Below, piece by piece: positions 17,779 through 28,520 of a stretch of 33,232 nucleotides of DNA. The notes beneath the pieces are model-generated. The model was given only the letters and a program-made list of their open reading frames with translations. It had not been told where the DNA came from and did not search any database. This stretch comes from Desulfobacterales bacterium (GTDB lineage Bacteria; Desulfobacterota; Desulfobacteria; Desulfobacterales; Desulfobacteraceae), in assembly GCA_019038815.1 (NCBI GenBank), contig JAHOYS010000271.1, forward strand, positions 1 to 33,232, in the 5' to 3' direction. The translations under genes were made by a program, and so were the position numbers. Each line of letters opens with the position of its first letter. The first letter of the stretch is position 1.

Positions 17779-18246
17779 TTACCACCTGAAATGTGCAAAT
17801 GCCTTGTTGGCCTCTGCCATTTTGTGTGTATCTTCTTTTTTCTTCATTGCACCGCCGCGACCGTTGCAAGCGTCAAGCAATTCTGCGGCCAGCTTATTTG
17901 CATAGCCTTTTTCAGAGCGGTTACGGCTGAAGCTGATCAACCAACGAAAAGCTAATGCTGTCTGTCTGCTGGGCTTGATATCAGTCGGCACCTGGTATGT
18001 CGAACCACCGATTCTCCTGGATTTAACCTCAACTGCAGGCCTGATATTATCAATTGCTTTTTTAAGAACATCCAGACCGGGCTCATTAATTTTTTCTTGC
18101 GCAATCAACAAAGCACTGGTTACTGCTTTACGTGCCGCGTTTTTTTTCCCCTGCTTCATAACGCAGTTAACAAATTTAGCTGCAAGCTTTTCTTCCGGAG
18201 TGGCATCTTTTGTTACATTATCAAGGTTGATTTCTTTTACTGCCAT
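17779..18246 (-). CDS. rpsG: 30S ribosomal protein S7, atypical N-terminus
   Basis: S7 nucleates assembly of the 30S head and contacts E-site tRNA; 155 residues. From about residue 22 it is canonical: KFVNCVMKQGKKNAARKAV, VEVKSRRIGGSTYQVP, and the C-terminal KREDxHKMAEANKAFAHYRW-type ending (KKKEDTHKMAEANKAFAHFRW). The first 20 residues (MAVKEINLDNVTKDATPEEK) lack the family's basic PRRR...ILPDP segment, which contacts 16S rRNA. An in-frame TGA six bases upstream rules out a longer protein. It lies between rpsL and tufA, where fusA would normally follow. Confidence 0.94.
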   Translation of the reverse strand: MAVKEINLDNVTKDATPEEKLAAKFVNCVMKQGKKNAARKAVTSALLIAQEKINEPGLDVLKKAIDNIRPAVEVKSRRIGGSTYQVPTDIKPSRQTALAFRWLISFSRNRSEKGYANKLAAELLDACNGRGGAMKKKEDTHKMAEANKAFAHFRW

Positions 18247-18287
18247 TATTCACATCCACCATAACTAAAATTAAAATCTGTTAACAT

Positions 18288-18659
18288 TTATTTAGGTCTT
18301 TTTGCTCCGTACTTTGATCGACCCTGTCTTCTATCATTAACACCCAAGGTGTCAAGAGCGCCCCTGACGATATGATAACGAACACCTGGAAGGTCTTTTA
18401 CCCTGCCACCCCTGACGAGAACAACAGAGTGCTCCTGAAGGTTATGGCCCATACCTGGTATATATGCAGCAACTTCCATTCCGGTAGTCAAACGAACCCT
18501 GGCCACTTTTCTCAAAGCCGAGTTAGGTTTCTTAGGAGTTGATGTGTACACCCTGGTGCAAACTCCACGCTTCTGAGGTCCGCCTTTCAAAGCAGGTGTA
18601 CTCGCCTTTTTTTCTGCTTTTTTTCTACCTTTTCTAACCAACTGATTAATGGTCGGCAT
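18288..18659 (-). CDS. rpsL: 30S ribosomal protein S12
   Basis: S12 is in the decoding centre and controls accuracy; 123 residues. The conserved [11 protein letters not shown] and [13 protein letters not shown] loops are wild type: K43 and K88, the usual streptomycin-resistance positions, are unchanged, as is D89, the aspartate modified by RimO in other bacteria. Start is ATG with an AAGGGAAA site. It is the first gene after a strong promoter in the rpoC-rpsL gap and so heads the str-S10-spc-alpha series. Confidence 0.99.
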   Translation of the reverse strand: MPTINQLVRKGRKKAEKKASTPALKGGPQKRGVCTRVYTSTPKKPNSALRKVARVRLTTGMEVAAYIPGMGHNLQEHSVVLVRGGRVKDLPGVRYHIVRGALDTLGVNDRRQGRSKYGAKRPK

Positions 18660-18694
18660 AACTTTCCCTTACGCTCCTTATCGAATTTAAACAA

Positions 18695-18712
18695 TTGTCA
18701 TACACGACAAAA
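18695..18712 (-). promoter_or_regulatory. TTGTC-N6-GACAA element at the rpsL transcription start region
   Basis: Five bases downstream of the -10 box the minus strand reads TTTTGTCGTGTATGACAA, containing the inverted repeat TTGTC-GTGTAT-GACAA. The ten bases TTTTGTCGTG are identical to those downstream of the tRNA-tufB promoter (32687-32696). It may be an operator or a sequence constraint on transcription initiation. Confidence 0.45.
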
Positions 18713-18717
18713 TATTT

Positions 18718-18746
18718 ATTCTACTTTCGCTTACTGAAAATGTCAA
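18718..18746 (-). promoter_or_regulatory. Sigma70-type promoter of the rpsL (str-S10-spc-alpha) series
   Basis: On the minus strand a perfect -35 TTGACA (18741-18746) is separated by 17 bp from -10 TAGAAT (18718-18723), with A/T-rich sequence upstream that could act as an UP element. It lies in the 104-bp gap between the rpoC stop and the rpsL start. No terminator is seen in this gap, so rpoC transcripts may also read into rpsL. Confidence 0.85.
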
Positions 18747-18763
18747 GTTTTTTTATTAATAAA

Positions 18764-21700
18764 TTAAACTTCTGCAACCTCTCCAAACCCGACTTCAACG
18801 TCTCTATATCCAGGGAAACCAGTTCCGGCAGGAATAACACGGCCCATTACAACATTCTCTTTCAACCCTCTAAGGCTGTCATACTTGCCTTCAATGGCAG
18901 CAAGCGTCAGCACTTTTGTTGTTTCCTGGAATGATGCAGCAGAAAGGAAACTATCCGTAGACAATGAGGCTTTTGTAATACCAAGGATTAAAGGCTCTCC
19001 TTTTGCCGGCTCTCCACCCGTCCCGGCCACTTCCCGGTTTATCTCTTCAAAATGGATTCTATCTACCTGTTCATCGGGAATGAAGTTGGTATCGCCCGTG
19101 GTAATGACTTTTACCCGTCTCATCATCTGACGGATAACCACTTCAATGTGCTTGTCATTAATTCTTACACCCTGAAGCCTGTAAACTTCCTGCACCTCAT
19201 CCACCAGATATTTGGCCAATGCCACTTCACCTTTGATGTTCATGATATCCTGAGGGTTGGCACTGCCTGCAACCAGGGGATCACCCGCTTTAACATAATC
19301 ACCGTCATAGACAGTGACATGAAGTCCCTTGGGAATAGAATACTCTTTCTTTTCACCAACATCTGAGGGGGTAACGGTGACTTTTTGTCTTCCTTTGGTC
19401 CCTTTTAAAACCGTCACATACCCGTCAATTGCAGTCAGCACACCGGGATCTTTGGGTTTTCTGACTTCAAAAAGCTCTGCAACCCTTGGGAGACCACCTG
19501 TAATATCCTTTGTTTTAGTGGTTGCTCTCGGCAACTTGGCAACAACATCCCCGGCCATGACCTGATCATCTTCTTCAACAGTCAGGATTGCATTCACAGG
19601 CAGATAATATCTTGCAATCATTTTTGAATTGGGGAGTTTAATCCCTTTGCCATCTTTATCTTTTATAGTGATTCTCGGCCTGATCTCAGACTCTTTTCCC
19701 TCAATTATGGTACGGGAAACTTTCCCGGTTACAGGGTCAATCTGTTCCTGAACAGTGGATCCGACTTCTATGTCAGCAAAACGAACGCGGCCTGTAACTT
19801 CTGTGATAATCGGTGTTGTAAACGGATCCCAGGTGGCAATCACATCACCCGGTTCTATTTTCCGCCCATCTTTAATATGGAGGGTAGCACCATAAATCAC
19901 CGTCTCCTTTGCTCTCTCACGTCCTTCTTCTCCTACGATAGTGAGACCGCCGCCCTTTCTATTCATTAAAATGACCTCATTATCAGCAGAAATTACGGTC
20001 TGGACATCTTCATTGTACTTCAATACGCCACCAACCCTTGCCTTGATTTCTGCAGCTTCAACCTTTCTTGAAGCAGTACCGCCAATGTGGAAGGTTCTCA
20101 TGGTCAACTGGGTGCCTGGTTCACCAATGGATTGAGCTGCAACGATACCAATGGCCTGGCCAATTTCAACCGTTACGCCATGGGCAAGATCCCGCCCATA
20201 ACACCTGGAACAGACCCCATGTCTTGAATTACAGGTAAGAACGGAACGGATTTTAATCTTTTGGACACTGGCTTCTTCAATCTTTTTAACATGATATTCA
20301 GTAAGCTCGGTATCCATCCCGACAATAAACTCATTTGAGTAGGGATCATGTATGTCTTCCTGGGTAACTCTTCCAAGAATTCTTTCTCCAAGGGTCTGAA
20401 TAATTTCACCACCCTCGTATAATGCTTCCACTTCTATACCGTTAATGGTACCACAATCGACTTCAACGATAGTACAATCCTGACCGACATCAGCCAGCCG
20501 TCTTGTAAGATACCCGGAGTTTGCAGTTTTCAAGGCAGTATCAGCTAAACCTTTACGCGCACCATGAGTTGAGATAAAATACTGAAGTACAGACAGTCCT
20601 TCACGGAAGCAGGCTGTAATCGGATTTTCAATGATCTCACCGGAAGGTTTAGCCATCAAGCCACGCATTCCAGCCAGCTGACGCATCTGATCTTTACTTC
20701 CACGAGCTCCCGAGTCTGCCATGATATAAACAGCATTCAATTCTTCCGAAATGTCATCATCTTTGGCGCCTGTTGGATTTTTCATGACTTCCATCATGGC
20801 ATTGGCAATATCGTCCGTACTTTGTGCCCAGATATCTACTACTTTATTATATTTCTCACCCTGGGTGATCAATCCTTCGGAATACTGATCTTTTATATCT
20901 TCAATACTCTTTTCGGAATTAGCAATAATATCCCATTTTTCATCCGGAATAATCATATCATCCACACAAATGGAAAGACCACCCAAAGTAGAATATTTAT
21001 ACCCGATGTCTTTAAGCCTGTCAGCAAGGATAACCGTCTCCTTCAAACCAATGTTACGGTATGCATAATCAATAAGCTTTGCAATGGATGACTTATCCAT
21101 GAGCCTGTTTACAAGCTTGAACGGCAACGTGGTCTTCCGTTCGTCCACTTTGAATATGGTATAATAATCTCCTACTTTTCTGATACCTGTAAACTGATCC
21201 TGTTTCAAGCCATATAGCTGTTCGACAACAATCTCAGACACCTGGAATAAATTTTTAAATTCCTTTCTGGTTAGAATACCGGTTTTACCTTTGGTCTTTT
21301 TAACTTCATCATCAGAATATTTTTTTAGAACCTTATCAAATACCTTTCCAGCTTTTAACTCTTCCATTGCGGCTTCGCAATCTTCCAAGGTTTCGGTCCT
21401 GATTCGGCTTAATGCCAGGAGTGTATCACCAGGGATCGTTTCCCAAAGAAGAATCCTGCCTGTTGTGGTGTCATACATTTCACCATCAATCCTGACTTTA
21501 ATCCTGGCATGAAGTCCCAACTCACCGGCATTAAATGCAAATCTGGCCTCTTCAATACTTGAGAATCTGATCCCTTCACCTTTTTGATTACGTACTGCCC
21601 GGGTCATGTAATAAATACCCAGAACAATATCCTGGGTCGGTACAATAATCGGCTGACCGTTTGCCGGAGACAGGATGTTGTTGGTAGACAGCATCATTAT

Positions 21701-23143
21701 CCTTGCCTCAAGCTGGGCCTCAAGTGAAAGCGGGACATGAACCGCCATCTGGTCACCATCAAAATCAGCATTAAACGCAGGACAAACCAAAGGATGAAGC
21801 TGAATTGCTTTGCCTTCAATCAAAACCGGTTCAAATGCCTGAAAACCAAGGCGATGAAGAGTTGGTGCCCTGTTGAGCATGATCGGATACTCTTTTACCA
21901 CCGATTCCAGTGCGTCCCAGACCTCGGTTTCCTCACGTTCAACCATTTTCTTGGCACTCTTAACCGTTGAGACAAGACCTTTTTGCTCAAGATAACTGTA
22001 AATAAAGGGTTTAAACAGTTCAAGAGCCATCTTTTTGGGGATACCGCATTGATGTAGCCGCAGCTCAGAGCCAACGGTAATAACCGTACGACCGGAGTAA
22101 TCCACACGTTTACCTAAAAGGTTCTGTCTAAAACGCCCCTGTTTTCCTTTTAAGGTATCACTCAATGACTTTAATGGTCTTTTATTGGTGCCTGTAACCA
22201 CCCGGCCGTGGCGACCGTTATCAAACAGGACATCTACTGCTTCCTGGAGCATTCTTTTTTCATTTCTGACAATAATATCAGGCGCATTCAGATCAACCAG
22301 CCTTTTCAAACGGTTGTTCCTGTTTATTACCCTTCTATACAGATCATTCAAATCAGATGTGGCAAATCGTCCACCTTCAAGAGGCACAAGCGGTCTTAAA
22401 TCAGGAGGAAGAATCGGGCATGCTGTCAAAATCATTCGTGTGGGCTCAATACCTGAATTTAAAAATGCATCAATTACTTTAAGCCTTTTGGACATCTTCT
22501 GTTTTTTAGCAACAGACTTAGTGAGTCGAATCTCTTCTCTTAACTCATCATGAACCGCTTGAAGATCAATCTCTTCCAGCAGCTTTAAAATTGCCTCAGC
22601 GCCGATACCGGCTTCAAACTCATCACCAAAAGCGTCAAGTGCTTCATAATACTGATCATCAGACAAAAGCTGAAGTTTTTTAAGGCCGGTTTCTTTGGGA
22701 TCAATGACAAGATAAGAATCAAAATAAAGAACTTTTTCAAGATTCTTTAACGTCAAATCAAGCACATTACCTATTTTACTGGGAAGACTTTTCAAAAACC
22801 AGATGTGTGACACTGGAGAAGCCAATTCAATATGCGCCATTCTCTCCCGCCGCACTTTTGATTGAATCACTTCAACGCCGCATTTTTCACATACAACCCC
22901 GCGATGTTTCATGCGTTTGTATTTGCCGCAATTACATTCATAATCCTTAGTAGGACCAAATACTTTTGCACAGAAAAGCCCGTCTCTTTCAGGCTTGAAT
23001 GTTCTGTAATTTATTGTTTCCGGTTTCTTTATTTCACCATGAGACCACTCTCTAATCTGGTCTGAAGAGGCAAGGCTTATCTGAACACCCTGATAAATTT
23101 TAGGATCTTTTGGTTTTGCGAAGAAATCATATATATTGTCCAA
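18764..23143 (-). CDS. rpoC: DNA-directed RNA polymerase subunit beta'
   Basis: The catalytic beta' subunit, 1459 residues. The N-terminal zinc site is C70, C72, C85, C88 ([19 protein letters not shown], 70-88). The active-site Mg motif [12 protein letters not shown] is near residue 460, and the second zinc site is in [15 protein letters not shown]. The bridge helix/trigger loop region ([21 protein letters not shown]) is intact. The initiator is TTG, six bases after AAGGAG, with no in-frame ATG nearby. It starts 10 bp after rpoB. No insertion or intein was noticed. Confidence 0.98.
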   Translation of the reverse strand: MDNIYDFFAKPKDPKIYQGVQISLASSDQIREWSHGEIKKPETINYRTFKPERDGLFCAKVFGPTKDYECNCGKYKRMKHRGVVCEKCGVEVIQSKVRRERMAHIELASPVSHIWFLKSLPSKIGNVLDLTLKNLEKVLYFDSYLVIDPKETGLKKLQLLSDDQYYEALDAFGDEFEAGIGAEAILKLLEEIDLQAVHDELREEIRLTKSVAKKQKMSKRLKVIDAFLNSGIEPTRMILTACPILPPDLRPLVPLEGGRFATSDLNDLYRRVINRNNRLKRLVDLNAPDIIVRNEKRMLQEAVDVLFDNGRHGRVVTGTNKRPLKSLSDTLKGKQGRFRQNLLGKRVDYSGRTVITVGSELRLHQCGIPKKMALELFKPFIYSYLEQKGLVSTVKSAKKMVEREETEVWDALESVVKEYPIMLNRAPTLHRLGFQAFEPVLIEGKAIQLHPLVCPAFNADFDGDQMAVHVPLSLEAQLEARIMMLSTNNILSPANGQPIIVPTQDIVLGIYYMTRAVRNQKGEGIRFSSIEEARFAFNAGELGLHARIKVRIDGEMYDTTTGRILLWETIPGDTLLALSRIRTETLEDCEAAMEELKAGKVFDKVLKKYSDDEVKKTKGKTGILTRKEFKNLFQVSEIVVEQLYGLKQDQFTGIRKVGDYYTIFKVDERKTTLPFKLVNRLMDKSSIAKLIDYAYRNIGLKETVILADRLKDIGYKYSTLGGLSICVDDMIIPDEKWDIIANSEKSIEDIKDQYSEGLITQGEKYNKVVDIWAQSTDDIANAMMEVMKNPTGAKDDDISEELNAVYIMADSGARGSKDQMRQLAGMRGLMAKPSGEIIENPITACFREGLSVLQYFISTHGARKGLADTALKTANSGYLTRRLADVGQDCTIVEVDCGTINGIEVEALYEGGEIIQTLGERILGRVTQEDIHDPYSNEFIVGMDTELTEYHVKKIEEASVQKIKIRSVLTCNSRHGVCSRCYGRDLAHGVTVEIGQAIGIVAAQSIGEPGTQLTMRTFHIGGTASRKVEAAEIKARVGGVLKYNEDVQTVISADNEVILMNRKGGGLTIVGEEGRERAKETVIYGATLHIKDGRKIEPGDVIATWDPFTTPIITEVTGRVRFADIEVGSTVQEQIDPVTGKVSRTIIEGKESEIRPRITIKDKDGKGIKLPNSKMIARYYLPVNAILTVEEDDQVMAGDVVAKLPRATTKTKDITGGLPRVAELFEVRKPKDPGVLTAIDGYVTVLKGTKGRQKVTVTPSDVGEKKEYSIPKGLHVTVYDGDYVKAGDPLVAGSANPQDIMNIKGEVALAKYLVDEVQEVYRLQGVRINDKHIEVVIRQMMRRVKVITTGDTNFIPDEQVDRIHFEEINREVAGTGGEPAKGEPLILGITKASLSTDSFLSAASFQETTKVLTLAAIEGKYDSLRGLKENVVMGRVIPAGTGFPGYRDVEVGFGEVAEV

Positions 23144-23153
23144 TGTCTTCTCC

Positions 23154-26100
23154 TTATTTTTTGCCTTCTATAAGATTCATATCCAAACCCAGACTATTCA
23201 GTTCTTTGGTAAGAACCCTGAAAGATTCAGGCATTCCAGGTTCAAGAACATTCTGGCCTTTTACTATTTTTTCATACATCCGAGTTCTTCCTGTCATATC
23301 ATCGGACTTGACAGTCAAAAATTCCTGCAACGCATGGGCAGCACCATATGCTTCCATTGCCCAGACCTCCATCTCTCCCAGTCTCTGACCGCCGAACTGG
23401 GCCTTACCACCCAATGGCTGCTGCGTAACCAGGGAATAAGGACCTATGGAACGGGCATGAAGCTTATCATCAACCAGATGATGGAGCTTGAGCATGTACA
23501 TAGTTCCAACCGTTACCGGCGTATCAAAAGGCTCACCGGTCCTGCCATCGTAAAGCACGGCTTGACCGGATGTATCAAATCCAGCCATATCAATCAGCTT
23601 TTTGATCTCTTTTTCACTTGCACCATCAAAAACCGGAGTCGCCATATGCACTCCGTTTCTGTAAAATGATGAAAACTCAATAAGCTTCTTGTCAGACATC
23701 TTTTTAATCCCGTTTACGAGAGTATTTTTTCTCTTGTTCGCCTTCTGGACTTCAGTTATAGAAAAAATTTCAATTACCTTTTCCCTTAATTTGTCCAGTT
23801 TTCTCTGGTTAAGCAGTTCATCGATTTGCTGCCCCAGACCATAGGCAGCATGTCCCAAATGAATCTCCAGTATCTGACCAACATTCATACGAGAAGGAAC
23901 ACCCAAAGGATTGAGTACCATATCAACCGATCTGCCATCTTCAAAGTATGGTAAATCCTCGACCCTTAAAATTCTTGAAACAACACCTTTGTTCCCATGG
24001 CGGCCCGCCATCTTATCACCGACGGAAAGAACTCTTTCCATGGCAACACTGATTTTGATCATTTTCAGTACACCGGGGGGAAGATCGTCCCCTTTTTCAA
24101 ACCGGGATACCTGTCTGTTAAAATGTTCTCTTGCCTTTTTGATCTGCTCCTGTGCGCTCTCAAGTATGACCTGCGCCTTTTCAGTAATCACAGCATTTTT
24201 TATGGCAACATTAACAAGCACAACAACCGGAATATTTGCAAAAAGACCAGGTTTTACCTTGGTGCCTGATTTAACCAGAACCTTTCCTGTTTTTTCAAGA
24301 TCTGTGATAATTTTCTTGCCGGCAAGAATGGACTCAACTTTTTCCCGTGCTACATCAGAGATAATTTTAATTTCATCATCCCTGTCTTTTTCAAGTCTTT
24401 CTATCTCATCATCTTCAATGAATCTTGTACGATCGTCTTTTGTAAGGCCTCTTCTCGAGAAGACTTTGGCATCAATAACCTTACCTTTTACACCCGGTGG
24501 CACACAAAGAGACGTATCTTTTACGTCCCCTGCTTTTTCACCGAAAATAGCACGAAGCAATTTTTCTTCAGGGGAAAGCTGTGTCTCACCTTTTGGTGTA
24601 ATTTTACCCACAAGGATATCTCCGGATGTAACTTCTGCACCCAGACGGATAATACCGCTTTCATCAAGATTCCTTAAGGCCTCTTCTCCAACATTGGGAA
24701 TATCACGGGTGATTTCCTCTTTCCCCAATTTTGTATCCCTTGCAAGAACTTCATATTCTTCAATATGAACAGATGTATAAACGCCATCTTTTACCAGCCG
24801 CTCACTCACCAGTATGGAGTCCTCATAATTGTATCCATCCCAGGGCATGAACGCGACCGTCACATTTTTACCAAGAGCTAACTCACCCATCTCGGTGGAT
24901 GGACCGTCTGCAATCACCTGACCTTTTTTTACTTCTTCACCTTTTATAACGATGGGGCGGTGATTAAAACAGGTGTTCTGATTGGAACGAATAAACTTTG
25001 AACAATCATATATGGATACTGCTTTTTCAAAATCACCTCTTTGGGTATCATGATTCCGAACAACAATCCGTTTGGAATCCACATCGACAACAACACCATC
25101 ATAAGAGGCTACAATAGTAACACCCGAATCCCGCGCAACGATGCTTTCCATCCCGGTGCCGACAAGAGGGGCTTCACTCCTGATCAGTGGAACTGCCTGG
25201 CGTTGCATGTTGGATCCCATCAACGCCCTGTTGGCATCATCATTTTCAAGGAACGGAATTAAGGATGCGGACACGGATACCAATTGGTTTGGCGAAACAT
25301 CCATGAATTCTACATCCTGGTTTTCAATCATTTCAAATTCACCACCAACCCGTGAAGAAACCAAAGGATTGATAAAATTATTATCAACGTCAAGGGGTGC
25401 ATTTGCCTGGGCAATAGGATGTTCCTGTTCTTCAAAGGCTGTCAAATGCTCAATTTCCTTGGATGCATTTCCTTTATTTGCAATCCTGTATGGAGTTTCA
25501 ATGAAACCAAAATCATTCACCCTTGCATAGGTACAAAGAGAAACGATCAAACCGATATTCGGACCTTCAGGAGTTTCAATAGGACAAATCCTTCCATAAT
25601 GAGACGGATGGACGTCTCTGACTTCAAACCCTGCTCTTTCTCTTGTCAAACCACCGGGCCCAAGTGCAGATAATCTTCTTTTATGGGTGGTTTCAGACAA
25701 GGGATTGGTCTGATCCATGAACTGGGACAACTGGGAGGTGCCGAAAAATTCCCTGACAACTGCTGAGACAGGTTTAGGATTAATTAAATCATGGGGCATC
25801 ATGGCATCCACTTCCTGCATGCTCATTTTTTCCTTTATGGCCCTCTCCATCCTTACAAGCCCGATTCTATAATGATTTTGAAGCAACTCACCCACCGCTC
25901 GAACACGGCGGTTTCCCAGATGGTCAATATCATCGACCTGACCCTGAGTATCTTTGAGTTCAATCAATGTTGCAGCCGTTAACAGAACATCTTCTTTTCG
26001 CAAAGTCTTTACATCGATCTTAGTATCAACACCAAGACGATGATTCATTTTCAGTCTTCCCACCTTAGACAAATCATAATATGCCTGTCTGAAAAAGAGG

Positions 26101-27281
26101 TGGTCAACAAAATCCTGGGCAACTTCAATAGTTGCGGGATTTCCAGGCCTGAGCCGTCTGTAGATATCCATCAGGGCTTCTTCTTTTGTTTCAGTTTTAT
26201 CTGAAACAAGGGTCTTCCTCATGGAATCTGAATTTGCCGGATCAACATAAAGAATATTAAACTCATTGATATCTTTTTCCTCTATAAGTTCAAAATTCTC
26301 TTCGGTAATCAGGTCTCCGGGTTTAAATAGAACTTCCCCGGTCTCTCCATCAATAATATGCTGGGCAAAGGGTTTATCAATCAGTTCACTATCTAAAATA
26401 GGGATATAATCAAGACCGTCTTCTTCCAGCTGCTTTATCGCTCGTTTTGTAAAAATTCTTCCCTTTTTGATGATAATCTCGCTGGTTTTAGGAGATTTAA
26501 TATCAAAACTGGCTCGTTGACGCTGTAGATTTTCCGGGGAAAACTCTTTAAAAAATGATCCATTCTTTTTAATAATATGTTCTTTATTATAGAAAAAATC
26601 CAAAATATCTTCGCTGGTATAACCAAAGGACTTAAAAAGGATGGACACAGGGAATTTGCGCCGTCTGTCTATTCTTATAGAAACGATATCCTTGATATCG
26701 ATTTCCATATCAATCCAGGAACCCCTGACAGGAATTATTCTGGCATTGTATATAATTTTGCCTGTAGAATATTTCTTGCCTTTATCATGATCAAAAAACA
26801 CACCTGATGATCTGTGCAACTGGCTTACAACAGCTCTTTCGGTACCATTAATAATAAAGGTGCCCTGTGGTGTCATCAATGGTATGGTGCCGAAATAAAC
26901 TTCTTGTTCCTTAATATCACGAATCGTTGAAATATCTGTTTCCTTATCATGATCATAAACAACGAGCCGAACCTTGATATTTACCGGAATGTCATAAGTC
27001 ATGCCTCTTGAAGTGCATTCTTTCATGGAATGCTTTGATTCACTAAAAGAATAAGAGACATATTCCAATGATGATGTGTCTGTAAAATCCTTAATGGGAA
27101 AAACAGATTTAAAAACGGCATGGAGTCCTTTTTCTTCCCTTTCCTCAGGCAAGACGCCTCTTTGAAGAAAACTCTCATAAGAATCTCTTTGCATCCCTAT
27201 TAAATCAGGAATATCAATGATTTTTCTTCTACTGCCAAACTCTTTTCTAATACGCTTATTTATCAAAAGACTTCCGGTCAT
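23154..27281 (-). CDS. rpoB: DNA-directed RNA polymerase subunit beta
   Basis: The beta subunit, 1375 residues from the chosen start [16 protein letters not shown], which has AGGAG upstream. The track ORF adds 28 codons ([10 protein letters not shown]...) without family resemblance. The rifampicin pocket [17 protein letters not shown] followed by [14 protein letters not shown] keeps the residues of sensitive enzymes, so rifampicin sensitivity is expected. [15 protein letters not shown] and the C-terminal [22 protein letters not shown] are canonical. It lies between rplL and rpoC. Confidence 0.98.
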   Translation of the reverse strand: MTGSLLINKRIRKEFGSRRKIIDIPDLIGMQRDSYESFLQRGVLPEEREEKGLHAVFKSVFPIKDFTDTSSLEYVSYSFSESKHSMKECTSRGMTYDIPVNIKVRLVVYDHDKETDISTIRDIKEQEVYFGTIPLMTPQGTFIINGTERAVVSQLHRSSGVFFDHDKGKKYSTGKIIYNARIIPVRGSWIDMEIDIKDIVSIRIDRRRKFPVSILFKSFGYTSEDILDFFYNKEHIIKKNGSFFKEFSPENLQRQRASFDIKSPKTSEIIIKKGRIFTKRAIKQLEEDGLDYIPILDSELIDKPFAQHIIDGETGEVLFKPGDLITEENFELIEEKDINEFNILYVDPANSDSMRKTLVSDKTETKEEALMDIYRRLRPGNPATIEVAQDFVDHLFFRQAYYDLSKVGRLKMNHRLGVDTKIDVKTLRKEDVLLTAATLIELKDTQGQVDDIDHLGNRRVRAVGELLQNHYRIGLVRMERAIKEKMSMQEVDAMMPHDLINPKPVSAVVREFFGTSQLSQFMDQTNPLSETTHKRRLSALGPGGLTRERAGFEVRDVHPSHYGRICPIETPEGPNIGLIVSLCTYARVNDFGFIETPYRIANKGNASKEIEHLTAFEEQEHPIAQANAPLDVDNNFINPLVSSRVGGEFEMIENQDVEFMDVSPNQLVSVSASLIPFLENDDANRALMGSNMQRQAVPLIRSEAPLVGTGMESIVARDSGVTIVASYDGVVVDVDSKRIVVRNHDTQRGDFEKAVSIYDCSKFIRSNQNTCFNHRPIVIKGEEVKKGQVIADGPSTEMGELALGKNVTVAFMPWDGYNYEDSILVSERLVKDGVYTSVHIEEYEVLARDTKLGKEEITRDIPNVGEEALRNLDESGIIRLGAEVTSGDILVGKITPKGETQLSPEEKLLRAIFGEKAGDVKDTSLCVPPGVKGKVIDAKVFSRRGLTKDDRTRFIEDDEIERLEKDRDDEIKIISDVAREKVESILAGKKIITDLEKTGKVLVKSGTKVKPGLFANIPVVVLVNVAIKNAVITEKAQVILESAQEQIKKAREHFNRQVSRFEKGDDLPPGVLKMIKISVAMERVLSVGDKMAGRHGNKGVVSRILRVEDLPYFEDGRSVDMVLNPLGVPSRMNVGQILEIHLGHAAYGLGQQIDELLNQRKLDKLREKVIEIFSITEVQKANKRKNTLVNGIKKMSDKKLIEFSSFYRNGVHMATPVFDGASEKEIKKLIDMAGFDTSGQAVLYDGRTGEPFDTPVTVGTMYMLKLHHLVDDKLHARSIGPYSLVTQQPLGGKAQFGGQRLGEMEVWAMEAYGAAHALQEFLTVKSDDMTGRTRMYEKIVKGQNVLEPGMPESFRVLTKELNSLGLDMNLIEGKK

Positions 27282-27383
27282 GATATCTCCTGGGTATGAA
27301 GTTTTTCCAACCGTAAAAGCGGAGACATGACACCATTGCCTTGCCCCCGCATAAATTCTATGCACTTCAAAACTTTGTAAACC

Positions 27384-27409
27384 AAACTATTTTACAAAAT
27401 TATTTTACA
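27384..27409. repeat. 13-bp near-perfect tandem duplication spanning the rplL stop codon
   Basis: In gene orientation TGTAAAATAATTT is followed immediately by TGTAAAATAGTTT, 12 of 13 identical. The first unit contains the rplL TAA stop (27400-27402). This is the third such stop-codon duplication in the window, after rplF and rplA. Confidence 0.85.
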
Positions 27410-27786
27410 GAAACCTGTGCACCAGCCCCTTCTAACTTTTCTTTAATTTTTTGGGCTTCTTCTTTTGGAATTGCCTCTTTAACTGCCTTTGGTGCTTCTT
27501 CAACAAGTGCTTTTGCTTCTTTAAGACCAAGGCCTGTGATTGCCCTTACTTCTTTGATAACATTAATTTTCTTATCACCAAATGTTTCGAGAATAACATC
27601 AAATTCAGTCTGCTCTTCTTCAGCGGCAGCATCACCGCCTGCAGGCATTGCACCGGCTGCAAAGGCCATAGGTGCTGCAGCAGTTACACCAAACTTGTCT
27701 TCAAATTCTTTGACAAGTTCGGAAAGTTCAAGAACACTCATGTTTGATATAAATTCAATAACATCATCTTTTGTGATATCAGCCAT
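27400..27786 (-). CDS. rplL: 50S ribosomal protein L7/L12
   Basis: L7/L12 forms the multimeric stalk that recruits translational GTPases; 128 residues. The N-terminal dimerisation helices ([19 protein letters not shown]), an alanine-rich hinge near residues 38-55 and the C-terminal domain ([27 protein letters not shown]) are all present. ATG start with AGGAG. It follows rplJ by 59 bp and is separated from rpoB by 118 bp, a gap that in E. coli holds an attenuator but here shows only a weak hairpin. Confidence 0.98.
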   Translation of the reverse strand: MADITKDDVIEFISNMSVLELSELVKEFEDKFGVTAAAPMAFAAGAMPAGGDAAAEEEQTEFDVILETFGDKKINVIKEVRAITGLGLKEAKALVEEAPKAVKEAIPKEEAQKIKEKLEGAGAQVSVK

Positions 27787-27845
27787 TATTTTCTCCTAAA
27801 TAAAACGATAAAAAATATATTTTTCAAAATTATAAATAAAAATGT

Positions 27846-28370
27846 TTACGCTGCTTCTTTTTGATCTTTAACTGCATTAAGAACATTAACAAAAGATCGG
27901 GGAACACCGGAAAGAACATTAACAAACGAGGTCGGAACCGCATTAAGCGTATAAACCAGTTTGCCAAGAAGTTCTTCTCTGGACAGCATTTTTGCTAAAT
28001 GTTTTATCTCTTCGGGGTTGAGAAGCTTTCCTGAGAAAGCACCTGCTTTAATTTCAAGTCTCTCGTTGTCTTTAGCAAAATTGACCAGAATCTTTGCTGG
28101 GGCAACAGGATCATCCTTTGATAAAACAATGGCATTTGGCCCTTTGTAAAAATCTTCCATCAAGGCAGCATCTGTGCCTTTTGATGCTCTTTTCAGCAGT
28201 GAGTTTTTAACAACTTCTATTCGAACGCCTTCATTTCTCAGCTGCGAACGAAGATCTGTCATTTTTAATACGTCCAGACCTTTATAGTCAATCAGTATTG
28301 AGATCTCAGATTCTGAAACTTCTTTAGCGAGCCTTTCAACCAGTTCTTTTTTTTGGGAAATATTCAGCAA
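27846..28370 (-). CDS. rplJ: 50S ribosomal protein L10
   Basis: L10 anchors L7/L12 dimers to the stalk base; about 174 residues. The track ATG (28391) is rejected because its first codons (ATGGAAGGAGGTG) are themselves the Shine-Dalgarno sequence. The in-frame TTG at 28370 is eight bases after GGAGGTG and gives MLNISQKKELVERLAKE, a normal L10 start. The RNA-binding domain (LRNEGVRIEVVKNSLLKRAS) and a C-terminal helix for L7/L12 binding are visible. An L10-leader-like RNA precedes it, consistent with autogenous control. Confidence 0.92.
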   Translation of the reverse strand: MLNISQKKELVERLAKEVSESEISILIDYKGLDVLKMTDLRSQLRNEGVRIEVVKNSLLKRASKGTDAALMEDFYKGPNAIVLSKDDPVAPAKILVNFAKDNERLEIKAGAFSGKLLNPEEIKHLAKMLSREELLGKLVYTLNAVPTSFVNVLSGVPRSFVNVLNAVKDQKEAA

Positions 28371-28394
28371 TTTTCTTACACCTCCTTCCATTTA

Positions 28395-28520
28395 TTATAT
28401 TTTTTCGAAGGTGCCGACTAAACCAAAATAAAATCATATTATTTTCCATCTCGGCAGGCCGGCAAATCCGATTATGCACTTTTTAAAAAAAGTACACCTA
28501 CTGTCTATGACAGGTTTAAA
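28395..28520 (-). ncRNA. L10-leader-like regulatory RNA upstream of rplJ
   Basis: The 166-bp rplA-rplJ gap reads on the minus strand CCTGTCATAGACAGTAGG, then an A/T-rich hairpin (ACTTTTTTTAAAAAGT) and CCTGCCGAGATG. The ACAGTAGG and CCTGCCGAGAT halves resemble the kink-turn of the known L10 leader, which binds L10-L12 to repress rplJL translation. Boundaries are approximate; assignment rests on motif recall and position, not on a covariance search. Confidence 0.65.

Noticed and set aside
23911-24768. 285-residue plus-strand ORF opposite rpoB
   Set aside because: Antisense shadow of a highly conserved rpoB region; Ser/Thr/Phe-rich low-complexity translation, no family resemblance.
27282-27399. 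Possible attenuator hairpin in the rplL-rpoB gap (GCGGGG ... CTCCGC followed by TTTT)
   Set aside because: Only six pairs with one G-U, a loop of roughly 19 bases and a four-base T run; too weak to call a terminator.
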